A stretch of 64,000 nt of DNA, from the IMG/VR virus record IMGVR_UViG_2162886007_000016, positions 1-64,000 of that record; one strand, written 5' to 3'. A model generated the notes under the pieces. That model saw nothing but the letters and a program-made list of their open reading frames with translations, had not been told where the DNA came from and made no database searches. Shown here piece by piece: positions 56,620 through 64,000 of the stretch. The DNA is from a virus. The stretch's first letter is position 1. Each line of letters begins with the position of its first letter. The position numbers and the translations under genes are program-made.

Positions 56620-57829
56620 CATCCATAAGTGCATGGAGGGCGTCACGCTGCCGATCATCGAGGTTATCCTCGACGAGTTTGAGCAGCCTGTCCATCCAGC
56701 AAACGATACGGCGGGCCCTCTGGTCCGCTTGTACGACACGGACAAGTCGATCATCGCAGAGGTCATTGCGACGGTCGATGCGCGTGAGCCTGGCGCTTGG
56801 CGTGCAGACCTTCCGATCCCGAAGATGGGCCTCACTGACGAAGTGGAGCTCAAAGCTGTCTGGATCATGAAGGGTAACGACGGTGAGTCGTACCGCATCA
56901 CTCATGGCATTCAGGTCAGCCCAGAATCCGAAGAGCGTACTGGCGATATCGTCGTGCTCTACGGTGATGGTTCCAGCTTGAACGTGGCGCTCCCGTTCGC
57001 ATTCAACAAGGGTAAGAAGAAGGTCGAAGCAAACCCACGCAAGGGTACGCCAGCACAACCTGCAGTCGCTGGTGATATGCTCACCTTCAGCCTGTATCGC
57101 AACAACCAGCCGCTCATGGTCAACCTGCCTTGGGATGATGCTGGCGTAGCGATGGAGTGCTTCTCCAATCGCACGATGGTGCGCTTGCCGAATGCTGCTG
57201 GTCTGCCGAAGCTGGAGCCGTTGCTGCTGACTGTCGAGCACACGCCGCTCAAAGCGTTCACGCCGACCATGTACACCTTCAAGGTCTGGGTCATCACACC
57301 TCAGATTCTCGTGGGTTGCGCATCGTTGGAGCAGTACATCAACAAGGCCCGCCTGAGCAACGTGATCCCTGAGCTGGACTACACGCAGAGCGACCTGCTG
57401 GAATATCTCGCCCGTGGCCTGAACCTGTTCAACTCGTTCCCGCCACAATTGACGGCCTTCACGGGTACGAACATGCAGGGCCTGATCTTCGACGGCTGGT
57501 TGCAGTGCAGCGCCTACTACGCGCTTGGTGCACAGCTTCAAGCAGAAGGTGCAATGGCGTTCGACTTCTCGGGTCAGACCGTGAGCTTGAACGTGGACCG
57601 TACGCCTGCGATTGAGTCTGCTCTGGGTCGTATCGAATCTGCCCTCGACAACCATGTGAAGCCTGCCAAGAAGCTGCTCGCCCGCGCTGGCGTCAACTCT
57701 GGTGATGGTTCGCAAGGTGGACAGTTCATCGACGGCAGCCGCCAACTGGGTCGCCTGTCTGTTATCAACGCACCTACCACGAAGTTCGGCTATGGTCGCA
57801 ACACGTCGTGGCTGCGCAACGTCACGTAA
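56612..57829 (+). CDS. Probable virion structural protein, 405 aa
   Basis: ATG 56612 (MANIHKCMEGVTLPI). N-terminal beta-sandwich-like region (VRLYDTDKSIIAEV), a central basic linker, then a domain rich in short strands and ending GYGRNTSWLRNVT. Composition fits a baseplate or head component. Precedes the M15 peptidase. No family signature. Confidence 0.6.
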   Translation: MANIHKCMEGVTLPIIEVILDEFEQPVHPANDTAGPLVRLYDTDKSIIAEVIATVDAREPGAWRADLPIPKMGLTDEVELKAVWIMKGNDGESYRITHGIQVSPESEERTGDIVVLYGDGSSLNVALPFAFNKGKKKVEANPRKGTPAQPAVAGDMLTFSLYRNNQPLMVNLPWDDAGVAMECFSNRTMVRLPNAAGLPKLEPLLLTVEHTPLKAFTPTMYTFKVWVITPQILVGCASLEQYINKARLSNVIPELDYTQSDLLEYLARGLNLFNSFPPQLTAFTGTNMQGLIFDGWLQCSAYYALGAQLQAEGAMAFDFSGQTVSLNVDRTPAIESALGRIESALDNHVKPAKKLLARAGVNSGDGSQGGQFIDGSRQLGRLSVINAPTTKFGYGRNTSWLRNVT

Positions 57830-57848
57830 TTTCAAGGAGAGACAGCCA

Positions 57849-58298
57849 ATGTCGCAACTCACTCCCAACTTCAAGCTCGCAGAGTTCGAGCGTTCGGATA
57901 CTGCTACTCAACACGGGCTCGACAACACCGTGCCCAAGGCGCTGCTGCCGAACATCCAACGCCTCGCAGAGTTCCTGCAGAAGCTGCGCGATTCCATGCA
58001 GTTGAAACGCATTGATATCACCTCGGGTTACCGCGGTGATGCACTGAATCGTATGGTTGGCGGTGTCAGTACCTCCAGCCACTCGAAAGCTCTGGCCGCT
58101 GATATCCGCGTGCCGGGCATGACCGTTGAGCAGTTGTACGTGGCTATCCGCGACTCTGATCTGGAATTCGATCAGGTCATTCAAGAGTTCGGTAGCTGGG
58201 TACACGTTGGCCTCGCTGATGCTGGCGTGAAGCCACGTCGGCAGAAGCTGCGTGCAACGAAAAACTCGGCCAATAAAACGGTCTACACCCTCGACTAA
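57849..58298 (+). CDS. Peptidase M15-type (D-Ala-D-Ala carboxypeptidase-like) lysin
   Basis: 149 residues, size of single-domain M15 enzymes. ITSGYRGDALNRMVGG, SSHSKALAADIRV (His78, Asp85) and WVHVGL (His119) supply the zinc ligands. Cuts peptidoglycan cross-links, either for lysis or, given neighbours, during entry. AAGGAG 9 nt upstream. No signal peptide. Confidence 0.88.
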   Translation: MSQLTPNFKLAEFERSDTATQHGLDNTVPKALLPNIQRLAEFLQKLRDSMQLKRIDITSGYRGDALNRMVGGVSTSSHSKALAADIRVPGMTVEQLYVAIRDSDLEFDQVIQEFGSWVHVGLADAGVKPRRQKLRATKNSANKTVYTLD

Positions 58299-58310
58299 CG
58301 GAGACAGCCA

Positions 58311-59174
58311 ATGTCCACCATGTCCGCACATAAACACGCCCGCAACAATGTCACCGCAGCAATTCGCACTGTCCGCAAAGGCGGCCCTGAACTCAACCTG
58401 CGTCGCGCTACTGCCTGCGCTGGTAACAAGTTCGCTCGCATCACCGGCACCATCCTGGCTACTGCCAGTGCTACCGATATCGCAGCCGCCGTGCGCAAGC
58501 TGAACGGCAAGCTGTCCCCAATCGAAGGTACCTTCGTCACCGTCGCGTCTGACGGCACCACCAAGACCATCGAAGGTGTTGTTGGTTTGCTGCAAGAGCG
58601 CATCGTGCTCTCCGACGAAAACCGTGACCAGTTCGAGTCCATCGCATCCAACATGTACCTCGATTCCGAGGAGCGTCTCTGGAGCGCGAAGAAGACCGAC
58701 GCTGGCGAAATCCTGATCAAGTCGCACGCCGGCGATGATCTGGAAGTCATGAAGGGTCTGATGCAGTGCGTCGCCTCGTCCACCACCTGGGAACGTGAAA
58801 CTTCCGTGGCGACTGCCAACCTCGGCACCGCGCGTAACGAAGTCGAAGGCGGTGACCTGATCACCTACGTCAACCACGACGGCCGCGTCACCATGGGCTT
58901 CGCTCTGGCCTCTGTGTACGAGACCGAAGAATCGACTGCCAGCGTGCTGCTGGTTGTTGACCGTGAAAACGACATGGAGCAGATCGACCGCAACTTGGTC
59001 GTTGCCTGCGTCAAAGCTGCCGATATCGAAGCCGACGAGACTGCCGAGTTCGAGGCCGTGGCTGCTGGTAGCCTGAGCATCGAGCGCATCCGCGAATACT
59101 ACCGCAAGATGTTCATTCGCCGTCCGGAATACTTCGAGAAGTTCTGGGCTCGCTTCACCAGCCACGTTCGTTAA
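58311..59174 (+). CDS. Hypothetical protein, 287 aa, probably virion
   Basis: MSTMSAHKHARNNVTA; leader GGAGACAGCCAATG is nearly the same as that of the lysin gene. Ala/Thr-rich, balanced composition. Followed by a terminator. No motif. Confidence 0.65.
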   Translation: MSTMSAHKHARNNVTAAIRTVRKGGPELNLRRATACAGNKFARITGTILATASATDIAAAVRKLNGKLSPIEGTFVTVASDGTTKTIEGVVGLLQERIVLSDENRDQFESIASNMYLDSEERLWSAKKTDAGEILIKSHAGDDLEVMKGLMQCVASSTTWERETSVATANLGTARNEVEGGDLITYVNHDGRVTMGFALASVYETEESTASVLLVVDRENDMEQIDRNLVVACVKAADIEADETAEFEAVAAGSLSIERIREYYRKMFIRRPEYFEKFWARFTSHVR

Positions 59175-59195
59175 TCAGTGGCTTCCTAGCGGTCA

Positions 59196-59224
59196 AGGGG
59201 AGCCTCCGGGTTCCCCTTTTTTAG
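59196..59224 (+). terminator. Terminator
   Basis: AAGGGGA, loop, TTCCCCTT plus TTTTTT, after the 59174 stop. Confidence 0.85.
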
Positions 59225-59227
59225 GTC

Positions 59228-60088
59228 ATGCGTATGCCAAAAAGATCGAAAGACTCTAAATTTGACGTCTCTGGCGACGTGGACGAACGTGGACGCTTTG
59301 TAAATCGCGACGTTCCAGACGATGCTCGACGTGGCGCCAAGACGGGTAAGAAGAAACGCACCTCGGCTGATGCCAAGAAGGAGCGCGTAGCCAAGCTCGT
59401 TGCGGATGTCGAAGAAGCTCCGAAGAAGAAACGTTCGCACAAGAAGAAAAAGCCTGAGGATGACCTTGACCTCGCCATTGCGGAGAAGCCAAAGCGTTCT
59501 CACAAGAAGAAAAAGGCAGACGGTGAAGCTGTTCCCAAGGAGCCCAAGAAGAAACGGGTACGGGAGAAGAAAATCCGCGCTGTCGATGGCGACGCAACCA
59601 TGCGCCAAGTCACCAAGATGGTGAAGCGCAAGGAGAAGCTGGACAAAGAATTCGCAATGGTTCCACTCGACAAGAACACGGATGAGTTTGACTCGCAGTA
59701 CCGTGAAATGTTCGAGAACCTGCAGACCATCATCGGCCTCTTTGAGGACAAGATGCTGGACAACCCTAACGGTCGGGACGTGTACGCACTCAGCACGCTG
59801 TACTCGCAGATGCGAGAGGTGATTGCGGACATCCGTAGTGCGAAAGACGTGAGCCAGCAGATTCTGGAACTGGAGAACCGTGCATACGGCTCCTTCCTGA
59901 CACTCGTCGGCCAATCGTTCGTTCACCTGTTCTACCAGATGCACACCAACATCAAGGCCACAGTTAAGAGCCGTGACCAGCAGGAGCAGTTGATCGCCAG
60001 CCTCAAAGGACTCTGTAAAGACGAGTCAGACAAGATTCAATTGGGCTACCAAGCCATGCTTGAGCGTGTACGGACGGTACTCACATGA
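59228..60088 (+). CDS. Protein with basic KKK repeats and helical C-terminus
   Basis: 286 residues. N-terminal 120 residues are Lys-rich with RSHKKKK twice. The rest is helical (MREVIADIRSAKDVSQ). Probably DNA-binding or head-associated. No family. Confidence 0.68.
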   Translation: MRMPKRSKDSKFDVSGDVDERGRFVNRDVPDDARRGAKTGKKKRTSADAKKERVAKLVADVEEAPKKKRSHKKKKPEDDLDLAIAEKPKRSHKKKKADGEAVPKEPKKKRVREKKIRAVDGDATMRQVTKMVKRKEKLDKEFAMVPLDKNTDEFDSQYREMFENLQTIIGLFEDKMLDNPNGRDVYALSTLYSQMREVIADIRSAKDVSQQILELENRAYGSFLTLVGQSFVHLFYQMHTNIKATVKSRDQQEQLIASLKGLCKDESDKIQLGYQAMLERVRTVLT

Positions 60089-60459
60089 AGCGGCCTAAGG
60101 TCCACAAATCGAAAGCGCGTATCACCTCGGGGCCGAAGAAAGCCAGCACCGTGGCGAAGATACGTCGCACCAAGGAGCAGTCATATGGTGATCGTTGGAC
60201 CTGGGCCGCTATCTGCGCAGAAGTGAAACGGCGTGCCGGACACAAGTGCCAGAAGTGCAGTCGGCCTGAGTCCGAGTACGGGTTGCAGGTTGACCACATC
60301 ATCGAGGTGTCGAAAGGCGGTCAGACTGCCTTCTACAACTTGAGAGCCTTGTGTCCGTACTGCCATGCTGCACGTCCAAGCCACAAAGCTGCCAAGAACC
60401 TCATCCTCCATGAAGCTAAAAATCGTGAAAGACGTCGAGTTTCCAAAGGACGTAACTGA
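60085..60459 (+). CDS. HNH endonuclease
   Basis: 124 residues. Zinc pairs CQKC and CPYC with LQVDHIIEVSKGG (the H of HNH) and FYNLRALC. A short basic N-terminus precedes it. Common as phage packaging helper or homing endonuclease; here between virion-like genes, so a terminase-associated role is possible. Overlaps both neighbours. Confidence 0.85.
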   Translation: MKRPKVHKSKARITSGPKKASTVAKIRRTKEQSYGDRWTWAAICAEVKRRAGHKCQKCSRPESEYGLQVDHIIEVSKGGQTAFYNLRALCPYCHAARPSHKAAKNLILHEAKNRERRRVSKGRN

Positions 60460-61093
60460 GGATTATCGTCCTGTTTGGGACGCATTCTTGAACATGAAGG
60501 CAGTCTCCCAACTTCGAGTGTACTCTAACTCGGACAAGGCTGTTCCAGAGTGCTTCCGAATCCTCATCAACCAGGCAGGTGCACGAACACGGCTCGCGAA
60601 CAAGGTCACCGACTTCGTGGACGTGCGTAAGCCATCGGGTTTGTTGCGTGGCTTCCTGCGTAAGACCAACATTCTTGACCACATGCGCGTGCGCTCCCAT
60701 CAGCAGTCTATCTTGCTGTCGGAAGCTGCAAGCATCTGCGCCGCCTTTGAACCCACGTTTGTGGGTACAGTCGTTTTACGGCCGCAGCGTTTCGACCTGA
60801 AGTACCTAATTCAGCGTACCCAAGGTTTGCTGTACAAGGACATGCCCATTCAACTGATGGCTACCATGCCCAACGGTGACAAGCGCAAGTTTCCAAACCT
60901 GAAGACGATGCGGGAGCGTGACTTCTTCATTGCCTTCGAGTCGCCGGACCTGCGTGTGCTCATGGCACGCACCGAGAAAGACCTGATCATCAAGTATGAA
61001 GCGAAGTTTGGTGTCATTGTGCCTCTTTACCAACGCCTAGACGTTGCTCTAAAAGGACTTTGGCGAAAATCAATGATGGGAGTTTTCGCATGA
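60410..61093 (+). CDS. Hypothetical protein, 227 aa
   Basis: ATG 60410 (MKLKIVKDVEFP) overlaps the HNH gene by 50 nt with no strong Shine-Dalgarno. Basic helical protein (RVYSNSDKAVPECFR). No family. Confidence 0.65.
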   Translation: MKLKIVKDVEFPKDVTEDYRPVWDAFLNMKAVSQLRVYSNSDKAVPECFRILINQAGARTRLANKVTDFVDVRKPSGLLRGFLRKTNILDHMRVRSHQQSILLSEAASICAAFEPTFVGTVVLRPQRFDLKYLIQRTQGLLYKDMPIQLMATMPNGDKRKFPNLKTMRERDFFIAFESPDLRVLMARTEKDLIIKYEAKFGVIVPLYQRLDVALKGLWRKSMMGVFA

Positions 61094-61476
61094 GCGAAGC
61101 ACTTGATAAAGTCCAGAAAGCTCTGACGGACTTGGCGGCCGACGCCAAGAGCGCAGACGCAATCAAGATCGTGGACACGCTGAGCAAGGCTCTGGCTACG
61201 GCGCAGCAAGACCTGCTGTACGAGCGCATGCCTTCCGAGGACAATCTGCCGAGCGATGGTGAAGTCACCGCGTTCAAAAAGCAGGTGTACGACCAGCTGC
61301 ACAAGGAGCGGGTCACCGACCTGTTCATCGCCTACGACAGCAAATACTTCGCGAAGTTGAAGCCGATCACTCGGCTGTCCATCGTGCAGGTGCTGATCGT
61401 GATTGCAGGCGAGCAGACGCAGCCAGTGATTCCGTACTGGCAAGCCATCCTCGACTCCCGTGGGCATAAAGCGTGA
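61090..61476 (+). CDS. Hypothetical protein, 128 aa
   Basis: ATG 61090 overlaps the previous stop (ATGA) with GGGAG upstream. MSEALDKVQKALTDLA; helical. No family. Confidence 0.68.
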   Translation: MSEALDKVQKALTDLAADAKSADAIKIVDTLSKALATAQQDLLYERMPSEDNLPSDGEVTAFKKQVYDQLHKERVTDLFIAYDSKYFAKLKPITRLSIVQVLIVIAGEQTQPVIPYWQAILDSRGHKA

Positions 61477-61483
61477 GGTTATC

Positions 61484-64000
61484 ATGGGTTCCACATTTGA
61501 ATTGAACCGCATTTCTGCGGCGATTGACCTCGCGAATGCCCAGCAGGCCGAAGCGAGAGAAGGTGAGTTCCGTAGTGAACTGGCCGAGATGTACAAGGTG
61601 CTGGCGTCAACCCAAGATTCCGACTTTGAAGCGAACATGGTGTCGCTTTCCAACGTCGGTTCCACGCAGCTTATCAAGTCGCTGCAACCAGTCAGCCTCG
61701 AACCGAAGCTGTACTCGGCCTTCAACGCATTCTTCTTTCGGAAGAGCCGCGCGTCTATCCTGGAGTTGTTCAAAGAACTCTCCGAGGTCACCAACAGCCT
61801 GAACGTCCTGTTCACGTTCATGCGTCGCCTGCTGGAGAATGGCCGCACGCTGTTCGCCATGGAAAGCAACAAGCCTCAGTGGACTGCACGCATTCAGGAA
61901 ATGGCGGCTGACGCTATCCGCTTCCGTGAAATCCTGCAGACCGAAGCTGACGGCTCCAGCCCGCTGACCGCGTCGATGTACTCGCTCATTGGCGCGATGA
62001 TGGCTGGCAACAAGCACTCGGTGACTCCTTCGACCACGTATGCTGGCGGTGTGGACGTCAACCTGCTGCGCTCGACGCACGACTCCATCCTGATGTGCTC
62101 GGACCTGGGCTATGGCGACTACCTGGAATCGAACCGTACCCAGATGGGTTACGACTCGAACAAGCTCCAGTCGTACAGCACCAACACCTCGCTGGCAGTC
62201 ATCAAGGCCGCGCGTGGTATCTTGGCTACCCTGTTCGGCGCCAGTGCAGAGTACGCATCGTTCGAGCCGCAGCGCGTCAACCTGCCGCTGTACTTCGACT
62301 TCACCGAACTCCAGTCCATCCTTGAGAAGGAACTGGGTGTTGATCTGGGTGTCAACTTCTTCGACAACATCACCTTCGGTAGCGATGGCAAGACCTTCGC
62401 CGAGCGCTTCTGCCGCCTGACTCTGGTGTTGCACGCGGAGAGCATGGCTGGTGAAGCACTGTCGAAAGAGTACAGCGACCTGCTGGCAACCAACCCGCCA
62501 GAAGAGTTGCTCAACTCGGAGACCCTGCTCAAGAAGCGTGTGCAGGACAACGTCACCGAAGAGGCGTCGCTGCTCAACCGTAAGGTGGGTTCGACTATCA
62601 CCTTCACCTTCGACAAGCCGACTGCCGCTTTCATCACGCAGACCGAGAAGTCGGAGCAACTCAACTACACCACCTTCGACAACTGGTTCAGCATCTGGGC
62701 TTCCCAGTACCTGCGCAAGAAGGGCACGTCTGCCAAGAACGCCCTGACCGACGGCCGGATGAAGATTCGCAACATCCCGCGCTACGTCCTGCCTGTGTCG
62801 AAGATGGCTGCTGTCACCGACGCTCGTAAGGCCAGCGGTATGTCCGTTGAGTCGACCCGTGCGAACGAAGACGGCCTGTACGTTGCACCTGATGGTACCC
62901 TGGCCTACCTGCCGACTGCTGCTGATCGCTCCAAGGTCACTGGCATCCAGGAGTTCGAGCGCCTGGGTAACGAAGTGGGCAAGATCGCTGCGCAGTACGG
63001 CATCAGCTCCAGCCTGTTCAGCGAACCGTACGACAAGCTGGCGCGTTACGGTATCCCGTACAACGTCTATCAGGAAGTGCAGGAGAACTGGAAGAAGCTG
63101 ATCGGCTTTGAAGACAGCCTGCTAAGCTACGACTGGGACTACGGTCTCCGTGTGTACGCTTCTGGTCGTCCGGGCATCGTGCGTTGCCGTCAGCAGATCG
63201 GTGCAGTGAAGCCTGATGCGTTGACCATCGCTGACTACCTCGGCTACAACATGGCCAAGGAAGGCGAAGCGCCGATGCAGAAGTCGTTCGCCGACGCATT
63301 GGCTCTCATGACCCACGCCGATCCGCTGGGTATGGAAAACCCTCCGAGCTTTTACTACGGTAGCTCGGGTGAACCAGGCCGTTTCATCAAGGACAGCCTG
63401 TTCCACGACATTTTCCTGACGTACTTCTTCCACGCGTACAAGAACGAAGTGCCTGGCCTGCAGGAACTGATTACCAGAGCGTTCAACGACCTGGGCATTC
63501 AGAAGCTCGACGAGGAAACCCCACGCCGCCAAGACCGTATCTACAAAGGTCTGCTGAGCGAGACGGGTGAAATCAAGGGCGCTGGCCGCAATCAGGACAA
63601 GGATATCGAGCTCCTCCAAGAGCTGATTTCTCGTACCACCGACGCGTGTAGTGGCAAGTCTGGTTCGTGGGTATACAACGACGTGCGTGAGAGCGGTGGT
63701 GCCGACATGGACTACTTCACCACGAACGAGCAGATCGCGGATCACGAAGACTACTTCGTTCCAGATCGTAGCCCCGCGCATCACTTCGCTCGCCTGTTCA
63801 ACTTCATCGGCGGTAACGTCCTCAAGCAGATCCTGGACGGCATCAACTCGCTGACCGTTGAGCAACTCACCTCTGGTGAGAAGTCGATGGTGACCGAAGA
63901 GAACATTGCCGAGGAAGGTCAGACTCCGAAGATGGTCAAGCGCACTGCGCTACGTCCTAACTCGGGCACCATCCTCGACAAGGTCAAGCCGATTGCGATT
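61484..64000 (+). CDS. Large hypothetical protein, at least 839 aa, continues beyond window
   Basis: ATG 61484 (GAGG 6 nt upstream), open to the window end. MGSTFELNRISAAIDL; mixed alpha/beta, hydrophobic patches (FTFMRRLLENGR, YSLIGAMMAG), no catalytic motif visible. Position after small structural genes suggests a head, portal-like or other large virion protein, but nothing specific supports this. Confidence 0.75.
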   Translation, partial: MGSTFELNRISAAIDLANAQQAEAREGEFRSELAEMYKVLASTQDSDFEANMVSLSNVGSTQLIKSLQPVSLEPKLYSAFNAFFFRKSRASILELFKELSEVTNSLNVLFTFMRRLLENGRTLFAMESNKPQWTARIQEMAADAIRFREILQTEADGSSPLTASMYSLIGAMMAGNKHSVTPSTTYAGGVDVNLLRSTHDSILMCSDLGYGDYLESNRTQMGYDSNKLQSYSTNTSLAVIKAARGILATLFGASAEYASFEPQRVNLPLYFDFTELQSILEKELGVDLGVNFFDNITFGSDGKTFAERFCRLTLVLHAESMAGEALSKEYSDLLATNPPEELLNSETLLKKRVQDNVTEEASLLNRKVGSTITFTFDKPTAAFITQTEKSEQLNYTTFDNWFSIWASQYLRKKGTSAKNALTDGRMKIRNIPRYVLPVSKMAAVTDARKASGMSVESTRANEDGLYVAPDGTLAYLPTAADRSKVTGIQEFERLGNEVGKIAAQYGISSSLFSEPYDKLARYGIPYNVYQEVQENWKKLIGFEDSLLSYDWDYGLRVYASGRPGIVRCRQQIGAVKPDALTIADYLGYNMAKEGEAPMQKSFADALALMTHADPLGMENPPSFYYGSSGEPGRFIKDSLFHDIFLTYFFHAYKNEVPGLQELITRAFNDLGIQKLDEETPRRQDRIYKGLLSETGEIKGAGRNQDKDIELLQELISRTTDACSGKSGSWVYNDVRESGGADMDYFTTNEQIADHEDYFVPDRSPAHHFARLFNFIGGNVLKQILDGINSLTVEQLTSGEKSMVTEENIAEEGQTPKMVKRTALRPNSGTILDKVKPIAI

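Noticed and set aside
1-64000. CRISPR array, integrase or insertion sequence
   Set aside because: No regularly spaced repeats with unique spacers, no tyrosine/serine recombinase motifs and no transposase with flanking inverted repeats were seen.

Overview
The window looks like part of the genome of a large (jumbo-class) tailed phage, most likely infecting a Pseudomonas-like gammaproteobacterium. It has no ribosomal or housekeeping operons. Genes are packed in overlapping ATGA/GTGA arrays, and most products belong to no recognisable family. It carries a phage-type replication and recombination set: split GyrB/GyrA-like topoisomerase, CHC2/TOPRIM primase, 5'-3' FEN exonuclease, RuvC-like resolvase, RecB/Cas4-like nuclease, AAA+ clamp loader and Rad50/Mre11-like SbcC/SbcD. 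It also has tRNA genes and a peptidoglycan peptidase. The host is inferred from base composition, Shine-Dalgarno use and a Thivi_2564-like membrane protein; the sequence does not prove it.

Layout. 1-23,850 is almost entirely minus strand. It holds Lys-rich and Asp-rich low-complexity proteins, small secreted proteins, a tandem family of four diverged paralogues (11.5-14.8 kb), a cupin-like protein, the topoisomerase pair, a P-loop kinase and a PD-(D/E)XK nuclease. The strand switches at 23.85 kb (primase, plus), then 25.3-27.2 kb is a minus island (including the RuvC-like resolvase), bounded at 25.2 kb by back-to-back terminators. From 27.26 kb everything is plus strand. Two long stretches without convincing genes, 29.0-30.44 kb and 33.45-34.63 kb, are crowded with strong hairpins and flank or adjoin a tRNA cluster (Asp, Asn, Lys and an Asn-like degenerate copy, 34.8-36.0 kb). 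A third structured stretch at 36.0-36.33 kb ends in a terminator. Between them lie a Tad2/DUF2829-type protein and a 71-residue ubiquitin-like protein.

39.4-43.4 kb holds the most interesting cluster: a ParB-like protein, a C5-cytosine methyltransferase whose motif X reads GRSVPP instead of GNSVPP, a CmoA-like carboxy-SAM synthase homologue, a small unknown protein and an asparagine-synthetase-like PP-loop ATPase. Read together they suggest a DNA hypermodification pathway: carboxy-SAM synthesis, carboxymethylation of cytosine in DNA, then activation or amidation of the new carboxylate. This is inference, but each step has its own sequence support.

46.3-52.4 kb returns to replication and recombination (clamp loader, SbcC, DHH phosphoesterase, SbcD). 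52.5-53.5 kb encodes a histone-H1-like protein. 53.6-64.0 kb is a run of large, mostly unrecognised proteins, probably virion components, with an M15-type peptidase and an HNH endonuclease. Two recurrent upstream motifs (CTGTAAA about 31-44 nt before starts, and GCTAATTYATTG about 20-35 nt before starts) look like phage-specific promoter elements.
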